From: Rotaria macrura
Lineage: Eukaryota > Rotifera > Eurotatoria > Philodinida > Philodinidae
Length of the DNA stretch: 64,000 nucleotides
Direction: 5' to 3'
NCBI GenBank assembly: GCA_900239685.1
Contig: OENT01000354.1
Coordinates: 62,001-126,000, forward strand
Shown piece by piece: positions 14,301 through 29,300 of this stretch; within the stretch, counting starts at the first letter, position 1, and every line of letters starts with the position of its first letter. The notes under the pieces are model-generated. The model was not told the origin of the DNA and made no database searches. It worked only from the letters and a program-made list of their open reading frames with translations. Both the position numbers and the translations under genes were made by a program.

Positions 14301-17300
14301 AGATTTACTTTCGTTTAGATTTATTTGATAAAATACAAAATCTATTAAAATATCTTGAAAATATACAAAAGAAAATGGAAGATTATCTCGAAACAAAACG
14401 TACAATATTTCCAAGATTTTATTTTATATCAAATGAAGAACTAGTCGAAATTCTTAGTCTTTCACGTCAACCTAGTCTCATTCAAATACATTTGAAAAAA
14501 CTTTTTGATAATATTAAACATTTACGTTTGTTAGTTAAAAAAACTATTCTTGCTAATGGAATCGTATCGCATGAAGACGAACAAATTAATTTAATATCAA
14601 GTTTAGCATTAGAAGGCAATGTTGAAAGTTGGCTGAAAGATTTAGAAATTAAAATGCAAATAACTGTACGTGAATATTTAAAAAATTGTTTTTCCGCACT
14701 TAAATTACAATCAAAAAAACGTGATAAATGGATCAAAGATTGGCCTAGTCAATGTTGTGTAACTGCTAGTGAAATTGAATGGACATCAGCAACAACTAAA
14801 GCATTACTAACATGTCAAGCCGACGGAAGTTTAAAACCATTAAAAAAACAATTTCGTAAACAAGTGAGTATGCTCATGCCTTATAGAAAACATCCTTCAC
14901 TGTTTAAGCAGGGAGAAACTAAATGGAAAATAGTGATCAATTCTACCATTATTGATTGATCTTTATACTGAAATATAAAACTTCGTTAAAATTCGATTGA
15001 ATCAAGTACCATCCGTCATCGATAGAATAGTAAAGAATCTTGTTAGTTCATTACCGATATTGCCTATCAGACAGATCGCAAACTATTATCCATTTCAAAA
15101 AAGACGACATGTGTGCATTTCTTCCAATAACTATTGCCAAGAACATGATACAAAGGTGTAGTTTTCATTGCTACTAACAGCACACTTTTGAAAAATCGAT
15201 AAGTTGATCTTCCAGATTGATATGTTTATAATTTTAATTTATTCATATTGTAATCGAATATCTTCTATATGAGCTCTGAAATTTTCCGACTTTTCTGCCT
15301 TTGCCTTGGAAACAAGAACAATATTTTCTGAATTTTACAGCTTTGGTTAGAAAAGTTTACATATGGAATTTTGAGCTGAAATTTGCACTCAGACATGTCT
15401 AGTGGTCTATAACATATTGTAAAAACTACAGCTGAAGAACCTGGTTCTTCTTCGAGATATTCTATTACCAAGTGAAACCGTGTGTTGCAAGCTGTCCGTA
15501 GAAAATGGGTACTTTTTGTAAATTCACTATCTTGCGAAGGGAACGTTCTTCAAGATATTTTGATTTTTCGATGTATGTACAATCGATCTTATTCTGTAGA
15601 AGAATAAATCTTATAGTAATTGTAGGAAAGAAATGCCTGATCTTATTGTCTATGTAATTGATATTCAAGCATCATAAATGATTTTCTACTGAATGATTTT
15701 CTAATAATCAAATATTTTTATATTGATTACTTATATATATATATATATGTATTAATTTGATGTAGATCAAAATTCTTGATCGATATTCAGAAATGAGTCG
15801 TTCAACACTTGATAAACTACTTCGTCTTCGTGTTATTGGTATTATTACTAAAGAAGTACATGGACGTGATAGTATCGAAAGATTAATTAAAACTCAAACA
15901 ATTGACATACAATCATTCGAATGGCAAATACAATTAAGATTCTATTGGGAACGACATGAACATAATGAAGATTGTATTATTCGGCAGACAATCGCTAGGT
16001 TTACCTATAACTACGTACGTATTTGTTCTTAAATTTAAGCACGAAAGTCTTGAGAGAAAACATTCTCTTGCTTATTGAACTATTGAGACGAAATTAACTA
16101 GAATTGGAATTGTTGACTTGTATCTACAGAATAAAATACAAAAATAAACGAAATCTTTCATTCAAGCGTTTCATTTCAAAAGATTAAAATTTCTTTTACA
16201 GGAATATTTAGGTTGTACAAGTCGTTTAGTTATTTCACCATTGACTGATCGATGTTATATTACTCTAACAACGGCTCTACATTTATTTCGTGGTGGAAGC
16301 GCGAAAGGACCTGCTGGTTTGTAATCTTTTATATTTTTTTTTTGTTTTTTCATTAAGATACATTTCTCATCATACAAAGAAATCATCTTCTAGGTACTGG
16401 CAAAACCGAGACAATAAAAGATTTAGGAAAAAATTTTGCTATCTATGTTGTTGTTCAAAATTGTTCGGAATCACTCGATTATAAATCAATGGGGAAAATG
16501 TTTTCAGGTTTTGCTCAGGTCAATATTATTAAACATACTTCTAACAACAATATGTATCGATATGAGATTTCATATTTTTTCTTTTGTACAGAGTGGTACA
16601 TGGGGATGCTTTGATGAGTAAGGTCATGTACTTGAAATTAAATATTAATCGATATTTTTCTCATACACATTAGATTTAATCGTATCAATATTGAAGTATT
16701 ATCAGTTGTTGCTCAACAAATTCATTCAATATTAACAGCTCTATCAATGAAACAAAATCGATTTGTATTCGAAGGAAAAGAAATACCGCTCTTATCTCAA
16801 GTTGCTATTTTTATAACGATGAATCCAGGTTGTGTTTGAAAATATTCTCTCCTTTTTATTTCATCAGAAAAATAAATAAATTTTTTCATAGGCTACGCTG
16901 GTCGCACTGAATTACCTGATAATCTTAAATCAATGTTTCGACCAGTGTCAATGGTTATACCAGATTCAATTTATATTGCAGAAAATTTTCTCTATAGTGA
17001 AGGATTTCAGAATACGAGAGTAAACATAGAAGACAATAAACATAAATCAATCGTAGGATAAAAATTATAATTCTTTAGAATTTAGCTCGTAAAGTTTACA
17101 CACTCTATCAATTATCAACACAACAACTTTCTAAACAAGATCATTATGATTTTGGTCTAAGATCATTAACAGTAATAGAATTCAACTTTGCTTTTTCTTT
17201 TCTCTTTTCAAGTGATCGAATGCACAGAAATCTATTCTTGACTATTTTCAAAAGGCTGTTTTACGTTATGCTGGTGAAAAAAAACGAACGAATCTAAAAA

Positions 17301-20300
17301 TGATAGATAGCGAAGTAATCATTAATGTTAAACGAGCATATTTTCAATATTCTTTTCTATCATAGGTTCTTTTATTATCCCTACTTGATATGAATGTACC
17401 TAAAATGACTGCACAAGATTTACCTTTATTCAAACATATACTTCAAGATTTATTTCCTGGTGTTGATATACCCAAAATTGATTATTCAAAAGTTAGATTT
17501 CTTTTCAATCGACGAATGTTTGTTTGTTTGTTTTTATAAGTAGCTTTTTTTTCTTCTCATTCGATTAGTTGATCGAAGCTATTGAATACGAAATGAATAT
17601 TAACAATCTACAAATAACAAAGATATGTATTGAAAAAGTGATTCAATTATATGAAACACATAATTCGCGTCATTCGGTTATGCTTGTTGGTAAAACTCTA
17701 TCAGGAAAAACGACAACATGGAAATTATTTAAATATGCTTTAAGTACATTAAATAAACAAGGCTTTAGTGAATATAATAAAGTCATGGTAAGACATTTGC
17801 ATAAAGACATGTTCCAGACCTAAGTTCAATTCTTGGTTTTGGTTTGACTCTTCAAGTAGAAAAATCAATTTTTCTAAGGTGATCCAATGGTATTATTATT
17901 TAAAAAAAAAAGAATAAAATAAATCAACAATTACCAGTAGACAACATAAACTCGTTGCGATGTTATTCGTAAATCATTCAGATCTATCCGATACATATAA
18001 AAGCGCTTCTCCCACTGCCAGCTCGTTATAAATCATGACGATGATGAGTTTTTATCAAAGATCTAGCAGTTTGTTCTAGTTTAAGTCTCGGAAAAGATAT
18101 TTTGCAGACTTTTGAAATTTAAAATGTATGCAGAGCAATCGTGTGTTTAATTTTCTTATGAAAATATATGATACTAGAATTTATCTAATTCTATTCTTTC
18201 TGTTTAGGAATTTCCAGTTAATCCAAAAGCTGTTAGCTTAGGAGAACTTTATGGTCAATTTAATTTGGCAACAAACGAATGGACGGATGGTATTCTCAGT
18301 ACTATTATGAGACAAGTTTGTGCTGGTTAGTGCTTAAAATGAAATGAAGTTCTACTTGGTTTCTTGAGTTGATGAGTGTCAGTTTGTTCGATATTTGAGC
18401 AAGAGACATTATCTTTTATTTCTCTTATTCTAATTTTCTAGAGATCAAAATTATTCATTTTTCCAAGAGGAAAAATATCAGATTTCGAGACTAGATGAGG
18501 CTTCACTGCCTAAATATCTACTACTAACTTTTCCTTCATCACTGAAGAGCGATTATTTTTAGTTATCAATAAACAGTACGCTTAACGAAAATTTACCTGA
18601 TTAAGCATTACTAAGAATTTTGACCTAGTTTTATTAGACAGATGGTGAATGTTATGCGTGGATCATTTTTCACAAATTATTTGATATTTTATGATAACTA
18701 TTCGAATATCCATGTCAAAGGTCTCCTTAATAGTGTTCTGTATGACTAACACTTTTTGTTCACGATCCCGCAGTTCAATGACACTTAGGCATGGAGAAAA
18801 AGGTTTTTAATACAGTTCTACAACGCTAAGTACGGTATGATTTCTTTTTGGGAAGAATATTGAAATAATCTGAAACACGGTGTGGATTTTAACATAGAAA
18901 ATTTTCGAATCCTGATGCACACCAGCATCGTTCATTGATTTTCTTATGAATTTTTCGAAGCACTAAATGTAGGCCAAAAATTTCAGAAAACTGTACATGT
19001 CAAGTCTGAGTTGTTTTTTCCCTGAACTTTTTCATCGATGTACGTTACAAAATACGCAAAACTCTCCAGAGATATCCTAATATTTAAGAGTAGTTTTTCA
19101 ATGAATATTACGATACTATTTAATTTGATCGTCAAAGTTTGATTTGAAACAAGTCTTTCATCGAAACTTACTCCTGTTCCTTATCTCTCAATACAACGTT
19201 TAGGAATAACATGTATTAACTATCGGCTAATCAAAGTTTATAGTCGAGATTAGAAGAAGAATTTTTCTGCGTTTCTTTCAATAAGCTATGCCATTGAGTA
19301 ATGACTATCGAAGTCTTTTTACGAGTGAATGATTCCCTTGTCAAAAAAATGTCCTGCTTGATTGATTTAAGAGCATTGATTTTCTTTATGTATCATTTAA
19401 GACGAAAAATCTGATGAAAAACTAATTCTATTCGATTCGCCTGTTGATACATCTTGGATCGAATCAATGAATTCTTTAATGGATGATAATAAATTATTAA
19501 CACTAGCCAATGGAGAACGTATATCAATACCATCACAAGTAACATTACTATTTGAAACAGAAGATTTATCAACTGCTTCGCCGGCAACTGTCTCACGAGC
19601 AGGCATCGTCTATTGTGACTATGAAAAATTAAAATGGAAACCTTATTTAGAATCATGGTTAAAGCGTAAAACATCACAGGTGAACGACGATAATATTATT
19701 TCGATAGGACTATAAGTAAAGTCAAATGATTCTTTTACCCACTAGTTTCTCTAGAACAGAATGTTAGTTTCATAAGATAAATATTTGATATTCATATAGA
19801 ATAAAGTAAATACAAACGAAAAAATTTTTTTAATATAGGATCTTCAAACTGAACTTACTAATTCTATGAACAAATATTTACAACCTCTTATGAAATATAA
19901 ACAAATCAATTGTAAAGACTTAATTTCAATTCATGAACTCAATGGAATTATTTCGTTAACAAGATTATTCGATACATATTGGTATTCGAATGAAATGCAA
20001 GCAACACTGAATGAAAATGAATCAATATCCGGACGATTAATTGAAATGTGGTTTGTATTTTGTTTAATGTGGTCAATTGGTGCTAGTGTAAATGATGATG
20101 GACGAAAAAAACTCGATATTTTTTTTCGTGAAACTGAAGGTATCAAGATTTCATTGAAAAATATTCTTATGAAAATTTCATTATCAATTATTTAGGTTCA
20201 TTTCCAAATAAGGATACAGTATTTGAATTTTATGTTGATATAAATAATCGAACATGGATACATTGGGAAGAACAACTGAAAGATGGATGGATCTATAATT

Positions 20301-23300
20301 CTGAGTAATTTTGAAAATTTCAGAATATATAATTTAATTAAATTACTCTTCACAACAATGAAGAATGTTTCATGAAATGAAAAATGTCTTCTAAATTTTG
20401 TTTTTCTCACAAACAAAAGATGAACTACAGAGTTGCTCATGAGATTAATTTTATGGGATTTTCTAACCATTAACATAAATAAATCTGTACAGTTAAGTTA
20501 AATTAAAACGAAGAAAACACTTTCAAGAACAATGCTTGTTCTTGCACTACACGCTATATAGAAGAACAATGAATTTCTCAAATAAAAACAACAACTGTTG
20601 TTACTACGAGGAAACTGCACATCGACGTTTCTTTTTCGATTTGAATCTAGAATGACTTCTAACTCCTTAGTTAACACAATTTCCGGAGTATTCAAATCAC
20701 ACATTATTGTACGCTGCAATTAGTAGATTCTGATTCATTGTATATGAGTGAATTGCGCTGGTATTGTACGGTTGGGCGAAAAAAATCGAAAAAAATAAAA
20801 GTGACTTTGAAGAACGTTTGAATTGTGCATTGGATAGAGCTTTATTGATTGTGTATAAATCAAGTATTTCCCGAACTATCAGGTTCTTCATTTCAGAAAA
20901 AAATTGAGTTTTTATTAAAAGTGCATCTTTTTCGAGATTTCTTCACATAATAAAATAAATAATTTTAGAAATATTTTGACAAAAACATCACGAAATAACA
21001 ATTAATATATTGTTATTATATGTCAATCGAAAGCTTTTGAAAAGGAGAATCTAATGAGCGTATATAGAACTTTATCGACAGATATACATGCCGATAGTAA
21101 AAGCGTAAAAGTACAGATGACACCCTCATCATGACCCGCACCGTCTTAATTTTAGTTTGTTATTTGATTCATAAGACCGTTAGAAAAAATTTTTTTATCA
21201 ATAGATTACTCCTTCTTTAGTCTGTCGAATAGAAAAAGACATCTTGAATTTTCTTTTAAATCGACTTTAGTAGATTGAATTTAATCTGTTGGGACATTTC
21301 GGNAAAGGATAAAAAAATCATGACCTTAGCTCTTACAATTACTGAGAAATCAAAGAAACAAAATCCAAAATCTGTCGGGACATTAAGGAAAAACACAATA
21401 CCTCTTCCGTCTTATTTTTAGTTTTTTATTTGATCCATAAGTTCGTCAGAAACAAAAAAATTTTTCAAACAATGTCTCGCTCTTTACTCTACCGAAAAGT
21501 AAAAAAAGATTGATGTTTGCTTTTGCATTGTTTTCAGTAGATTGAATATAATCTGTCGGGACATAAACTCGTCAAAGTGTATGTTTACCTAGTCTTTGCA
21601 AGATTTGATCAGAAAATCCAAAGAAAATCTGTGATCAATTCATATGATGAGAAAGAGGTAAGTCTTAGCTACAAAATGGTTACAATAAATTATTTTTATC
21701 TATTCAAAATTGTAGGACAGTAAGAGTGACTTTCATCGATAGGTGGGCCCAAAAAGCACTTACTTTGACCTTTTGTGCTTGAAAATTTCATAGCTGTGAT
21801 AGCCAAAAATCTTGATAGCTTTACGGTAAGTAGAATAGAGCCCAAGGAATATTTCAAAGAAAAAATTATTAAAATTGGTTGAGTAGAAGTTGAGATATAA
21901 GTATTTTAGTGTTGGAAACGCAACCGTACAATACGAGCGCAATTCACTCATATACATGCTAATGGTCATAGATATCAATACTAGTGTCTATTCCAATGAG
22001 TATCAAAGAAATTTAAAGGATAAGGATTTTATGGTTAGACATTAACATTAACTGAATGTAGTTGGTTGTGTTTTTACGTATTCCAATAGTTCTTTTAAAT
22101 TTTGTTTGACAAAATATCTTTCGACAGTAATACAGCTATAGAGGTCGAATTCTGTTTTTGACTGTATTGATTTTCTCAAAGGAAATAATCGAATAGTATT
22201 GATTTAAACTATTCGACGAGAAATATTTTATAATTCCTTCTGATACTCTAAAATTTTCATGATTTTAAATCACAATGAAAAAATTAATTCGGATACATGA
22301 CAAATGTACTCAATGATTCGACACTGCACATTTCAAGAAGTGTTGTTTTCTCCATCTAAACAAAGAGACACAATAACTAAGAAATACAGAAAAAAAAGAC
22401 TTCTAGTAACATACTCATTCGATCATAAATTCGTTATACTCTTTCAAAGCAAATTGAAAATTCATATAGAAAAAATCTCGCTCTTCTTTGGATAAAACAT
22501 ATTAAGTCTAGTTACTTGTACAAATAAAGTAATTTTTAAATATGATTGATTTCTTTCCAAGACAAAATTAAAATCGTCTACGAAAGATATACATATAAAG
22601 TATTTCTTTCTTATTGATAATATTGTAAAAGAATTTTGCTTTCTATTCTATGTGAAGAGTAACATAAATAGAGTTCATCATTTTATTTTCTTACATATTG
22701 TTTTGTTTCTTATTTATATACAGAATGCCATTTTATAAAATGATTGTACCAACTGTCGATACAATACGTTATGAATATTTGATTTACAATTTATTACTTA
22801 ATAAACATCAAGTTTTACTTGTTGGTGCTATTGGTACAGGTAAAACAACAATAGCTGAAAATATTCTGAACAAGCTTGATTCAAATTTATTTAATAATCT
22901 CATTATTCATATGTCTGCTCAAGTAAATCTATGAAATCATTCGTTTTCTTCTACTCAATTGTTTTGTTTTTCTCTTCAATGTCTAATAGACAACATCGAA
23001 AGTATTACAAGATGCATTGGAAGTAAATTTAGAAAAACGAACAAAAACAATGTTTGTACCTATGAATGGAAAAAAGATGATTACATTGATCGACGATATG
23101 AATATGCCAAATAAAGTAAAATGAATCGGTAATAATCATTAAAACATCACATCCGTTTTCATTTTAGGATACATATGGTTCTCAATCATCACTTGAATTG
23201 ATGTAAAGAATATTGTTATGAGTTTTTTTTTTCGTTTGTTTCTTTTTCTTTTCGTTAAAGAAAATCATTTTCTTTTCCGTTAATCAATTAACTAGTCGAA

Positions 23301-26300
23301 TGTGGATTGATTACGAATTTTGGTATGATCGTAAAACACAAGTTATGAAATTCGTCAAAGTCAGTTAGAAAAATAAATTACAATTGAACTATTTTAGCTT
23401 TACAAACAAAAATAGGATATGTACCTATTCTCAGCAATGGGCCCACCTGGTGGTGGTCGTCATCAAATATCACAACGATTACAAAGTCGATTTAATCTCA
23501 TCAATATGACCTTTCCATTTGTATGTGTATAAAATAGAAAGCATTGTTTCATTTTATCTTTCTAATTTGAAATATAATCAATTAGGAACACGAAATATGT
23601 CGAATATTTGGTACGATGCTTAGTCAACAATTACAAGATTTCGATGATGATATTAAACATCTTGATCACATAATAACAAAAGCAACTATTGATCTTTATC
23701 AAACAGTTGAAAAAAAATATTTACCAACACCAACAAAAATTCACTATGTAAATAAATATATACGTTTAGAGATCACTTGTTTTTCTGTGATCTAAGATCC
23801 AATCGAAGCAATGTGGTAGAGGAGTAAAAACTTGGATATATTTTTCTGATGGGATCTGACAAACAAACATTCTAAATATATGATGTCAAGTCGTGTGTCC
23901 ATGATGACTCATTATTAAATAATAGATACTTTCGTTTAAAATTCGTAGCAAAATTAAACAGAGATGGGAAAGAACTGTGTTCTGAAATTAATCGAATATA
24001 AGCAATATTGTGCTGATTAATTAAAACAGCTATACCAGGCATCTCATGGTTAAAGTCTATATTTCAAATGTACTCGATATAGACTTTTTCGTTCAATGAA
24101 AAATATTCTTGAAAGTAAGTACGGAAAAGTTGGATGTTTGACATCAACACTGGATAATAAATGATGAGAGACGTTTATTGTTTATTGTGAACGTAAGGAA
24201 AACGAAGCGATATTCAACACACACACACACATGAACCCCAAACGTAAAGATTGTAAATAAATTTTTATTTTTAGACATTTAATATGCGTGATATATCACG
24301 TATGTTCGAAGGTCTATTATTATGTCATAGAACAGTAATAACAAATAAAGTTGAATTTCTTCGTCTATGGATTCATGAAGCACATCGAGTTTATTCGGAT
24401 CGATTTATGACAAACAATGATCATGAAGTTTTTATTAAAATTTTAAGTGAAAAATTAGCTTTCTACTTTGATCAAGTTTATCATAATGTATGTTATAATC
24501 GAGAAGCTCCTATCTATTCTGATTTAATGAAACAAAATGGTATTTATGAGGTTGTAAAAGATCTTCTAATGAAAATGAACTTTTTGTTTTTGTTTATGCT
24601 ATTTTTTGTTTACATAGGAAATTCGTGATTATGATAAATTAAAATTATTTCTTGAACAAACACTTCGACGTTATAATGAAACACCATTGACGGTATCTAT
24701 GGATTTAGTTATGTTTCGTCATGCTATATTGAATATATGTCGTATTGTACGTGTACTGCGACGGCCACGTGGAAATCTACTACTGTTGGGCATTGGAGGT
24801 AGTGGTCGTCAATCGTTAGTACGTTTAGCAGCATTTATTTGTGATATTTTAACGTTTCAAATTGAAATCGGACGACGTTATGGTTATGGAGAATTCAAAG
24901 AAGGTATTCATGTACATATGTTTTTCTGCAAAAAGGATGCTATCGAATATCGTTGTTAAGAATCAAACAAAGTTGCAAGCATACTCTGATGCTCATACTT
25001 TTAATTCTATGATAGAATTACTTTGAAATGTTCGAGTCTTCGAACATAATATATATTTTAACGAAGAAGATTAAGATTTTTGTAAAATCTAGTATTTGAA
25101 ATTTTCACGTTACATAGATTTACGCCGTTTAATGAAATTATGTTCAATATCCAATCGTGAAGTTGTGTTCCTTTTTCTCGATACACAAATTGTCGATACT
25201 TTCTTTCTTGAAGACATCAATGCATTATTACATACTGGTGAAGTGCCAAATTTATTTCGTCCTGAAGATATACAAGAGGTTTGATTTTATTATATTTTAT
25301 TGTTACTACTAAGTGCATAAAATATTTTATAAACAGGGATGTGGCGAATTGACCTGCATTATGGGAGGAGGGGGGTGTCGACCAATTTTCGGGGTGGTTG
25401 ATCAGCAAGGAAACAGAAAGTTCGCTTGAACTCCGCTGTGAAATAATCAAAATTTTTCAGTCTTGGGGACTCCATACCCTTGTTTATAAACTTGAAACAT
25501 GTATCGAGTCGAGAGTTGAATATTGATACTTCGCATTCATATATCATTACTTTCAATGACATCTATTCCTTGACGTTGAAAGCAATATAAACATCCTCTG
25601 TTGCAGGTTCGCCTGTAGTATCAACCATATCGAACGATCTATCCAAAGTGTGATTTCTCCTTGGAAAATCTTTTTACGTAGATCAGCGATATACATGTAT
25701 TTTATTATATAAAATAAAACGCTTTAATTTTGATGAATATACCTATCACTTTAACTGTCCAAAATTTTCTTTTAACTAGCACCTTGCATTTTCATGTTTG
25801 ATAGTCTTTTGAAATTCGATCGATTTCATCTTGTGTATTTATTTTCGTGTTCGATTTAAATTCCGATTTTTTTACTATAGCATGAATGATTTGGAGAAAT
25901 CGATCGTTCTACTATTATATATATGTTTTCAGTAATAATCAAGCAATTTTCAAATCAAATGAAAGAATTGTTATTCACAGGGATTTCTCTTGTATGTGTT
26001 TCAACATTTTAGTTCTTATAATTGATTTATAGCAAAGTTCTTGTTAGAAAATCTTTTACAATTATGCATCGTACTACTTCCAAATCAGAATTGATTAAAT
26101 GTTGCGCGTATATTATTCTCTCGTAGTTCTTAATGTTTACTGTTTAAAAAGAAACTACAATTTATTGAAGTACTATTTTCATGCCTCCTTTAGACGCAGA
26201 ATTTACTGGTGATGCTAGTATCAGCAATACTTTCTTTTGTTTTTCAAATATTTTTCATCTGTTGGACATGATAGACAGTTTCTTTTCTACAGAAAGTCAA

Positions 26301-29300
26301 AATCTTGAAAATCAACATGCTGACACATGAAAATACGTATCGTCTGAAAGTCAAAGGCTAATCATTTGCTCTTAGTCAAAAATAGATACTTCAATAGCCA
26401 AAGTTGAAGTATAACTCGATCTGGTATAATTACTCACTAGAGCGTTATTCACCAGTTACCTCATTGTCATCATTTTCAAATTCAAAGAACTACTTCCGAA
26501 TACTATATAGATTCGTACTCAACTATCATCTGCAATCACTCAACAAGATATACTTGATACCAATCTTAATACCATGCAATTTTTTTACAATCGAGTCAAA
26601 TCAAATTTACATATAACGATGTGTATGAGTCCATTTGGTGAAACATTTCGGTAAATTAAATAATATGATATTTCTGTTTTTTTTAACAACAAAATATCTA
26701 TAATAAAAATGTTACTTTCTAGAAATTATATTCGTATGTATCCAGCGATAGTAAATTGCACAACTGTTATGAATTTTTCGGAATGGCCCCATGAAGCTTT
26801 GATTGATGTAGCTAATTATTTTTTGAGAAAATATAATTTTGGTATTGAATCTAATGAGACAGTAAACAGTGTTTTTGACCTATGTATTTGGTTGTAACTT
26901 ATTCTATTGAAGATTTACCGAACATTGGCCGATCTTTGTGCTTTCATACATTCATCATCGAAAAATTTAGCTATACGAATGAAAGATGAACTTCGACGAG
27001 ATATTTATATCACACCAACAAATTATCTACAATTCGTTAGTAATTACAGTCGGTAGTGATTGAATATGATTTTTATTTTCATTAAAACAAACTATTCATA
27101 TTGTTTTCTCGAAGTTTATTCGAAGGCGAAAAAGCTAAGATACAACAAGAATATAATAGTCTTCAAATGGGTATCGTTAAAGTCGCTGAAACTCGTGAAA
27201 AAGTAGCCGAAATATCATTGGAATTGGAAAAGAAAAAAATTCTTGTTGCTCAATTGCAACGAGAATGTGAAGATTTTCTAGGAAAAATTGTCGAACAGAA
27301 AAATAGTGCTAGTGAACGAGAACGAGTACGTTGAACATCAGTAGTTTTGTGTCTTGTTTTGATTTTGAAATAAATATAAATTTCGATAGCAAGTGCAAGC
27401 CTTTGGATTACGTATTGGTGAAGAAGAAATTCGATGTCAAACTATCGCAGCAGCTGCACATGAAGAATTGACTGAAGTTGAACCATTATTAATAAAAGCA
27501 AATGAAGCACTCGAACAATTAACTAAACGAGATATTGGCGAAGTAAAAGCATATGTACATCCACCAAGTCAAGTAGAAAAAGTAATGAAAGCATTGATGA
27601 TTTTAAGTAAGTGAAATCGTTTCCAAAGTAATATATTTTTAACACGAATGATATTACAGATTCACGGCTATGTTTTCCATTCGAAATAAAACTATGACAA
27701 ATCGTGATCTCATTCGAATCTTTTTTCTCTTCCTATACGTTTAGTACTCTTCGATCACGTCAAGTGGCTTCTTCGATTGCTAGAATGTTACATGAACGAA
27801 AGTCAATTGAATTGTTAATTATTTCTAGCCTCTAAAAGTGACAGTTGCTTTTCCTAGAAGAGTTGCATAACATTTTTTGACAAGATTATTCCACACTACA
27901 ATAAAAACAAATGATTTCATGAGAAATTTATCCCATACATGAGTTGTATTACTCTGAAATTTTCAAAGAAGAAGAACAAATTACGATTGAAATAGTTCAT
28001 ACGAAAGAAAATCACCTAAATTTTGTGGGAGACAAAAACAACCTCTGTTCACTATGTTGAATATCGAGAAAGAAATAAAATTGTCGCATATAAATTTCGA
28101 AGTAGAATACCTGTGTTTCGCTATTTTATTTGAGATTGAACAATCCTGTCGAAAGATTGATTTACTTTTTGACGGTAAAATATGTCGATAGTTTAGCTGA
28201 GAACTTACGAGATGTTTTTATCAGAAATCTTCATACAATGTTTAACGGAATCAATTAAAAACTCCCCAAAGATCTATTACTTCGCTAAAGTTCAGTGAAA
28301 AAATGATCGTTTCATCTTTGTTTAACTTCTAAGATCAACTGAATTCGGAGAATATTGAATTCTGTGTATGAAAGATTATTTCCGTTACGATTGGAAGTAT
28401 CCGAGTGTCTCTAGGAAAGAACATTCGACTGTCAAGCAATGACATAGATGAACATTAAAACGAGTAACTCAATGTCAAACTATCAATACACGATCTGTGT
28501 CAATATGTTCAATATTGTTTTACAGTTTATTAGTCTTGAGGAAAATATAAACGAAGTGTAAATCAAATCTATACACAAATTCGATAGTTGAGAAATATCA
28601 GAACATTTTAAACCCAACTATTCAAATGTGTCTTGAGTTACATTTGAAATTTCTATCAAGTTCAAATATTCTTGAAAATAGTTTATTTCCTTTCTAAAAA
28701 ATGTCATTAATCCTTCATTTATCTTCGTCGCACTAGATGTACCGTAGTCGAAATTGATATCCTTACTATATATATATGGAAGTGATGATGAGTGTAGTCG
28801 AAATCGAGTTTAGTGCATACGTGCAATCAACAAAACACATCGATTGATTTTTATTTCAGAAGGCAAAGACGATACATGGGAAGAAGCAAAGAAAGATCTA
28901 GCAAATGTTGACTTTATTAAAACACTTATTGTTAGTACTTGTTTGTTCATTTCTTAATATTGTGGGGGAACGGAAAATATTTTTTCTTCGTAGAAATTTC
29001 CAAAAGATGATATAACAGATCGAACACTTCGTCGTATGCAACCCTTTATTAATGATATGGAATTAATACCAGAAAAATTGAAAATTGTCTCGGGTGCTGC
29101 TAGTGCATTATGTACTTGGATACGTGCTATTGAATCATATGCACGTGTTTATCGTATTGTACAACCGAAAAAAGATCGCTATGATAAAGCAATATTTGAA
29201 TTAAATGAAAAACAAAACTTATTAGAACAATCAAAAAACGAACTATTAACTATACAAACTAAAATTGAAAAATTACGTTTAGACTACGAATTGAAAATAA

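Larger units (their letters stand above)
447..16014 (+). other. DNAH2: DNAH2 tail region, exons 1-26
   Basis: N-terminal tail (DHC_N1 and linker) that binds intermediate and light chains and carries the power-stroke lever. Exons: 447-521, 594-948, 1008-1175, 1606-1850, 1914-2105, 2756-2893, 2952-3080, 3123-3337, 4041-4239, 4300-4874, 4923-5082, 5144-5278, 5362-5466, 7602-7799, 7850-7981, 8050-8264, 8344-8544, 10643-10799, 10869-10958, 11020-11268, 11365-11526, 11576-11769, 11821-11967, 13932-14254, 14319-14863, 15766-16014. The exons at 2756 and 2952 are short but align well (for example [18 protein letters not shown]). The linker end carries [16 protein letters not shown], typical of dyneins. 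The boundary between the exons ending 3337 and starting 4041 is the least certain: it adds about 20 residues relative to vertebrate DNAH2, and an alternative pair of sites (donor near 3320, acceptor near 4088) would remove them. Confidence 0.85.
22724..27052 (+). other. DNAH2: DNAH2 AAA3-AAA4 region, exons 40-51
   Basis: Exons: 22724-22922, 22990-23115, 23168-23202, 23296-23359, 23416-23520, 23586-23747, 24275-24550, 24618-24903, 25118-25278, 26511-26650, 26723-26861, 26913-27052. AAA3 has Walker [10 protein letters not shown] and Walker [12 protein letters not shown], followed by the dynein signature [12 protein letters not shown]4 has [16 protein letters not shown] and [10 protein letters not shown]. 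One exon is only 35 nt (23168-23202). The segment [12 protein letters not shown] is followed by a 1.2-kb intron before [10 protein letters not shown] resumes, so the exon at 26511 is easily missed by eye but fits in phase and alignment. Confidence 0.9.

Noticed and set aside
19393..19677. Antisense open frames opposite the AAA2 exon
   Set aside because: They are shadows of the well-supported dynein exon 19402-19679 on the plus strand.
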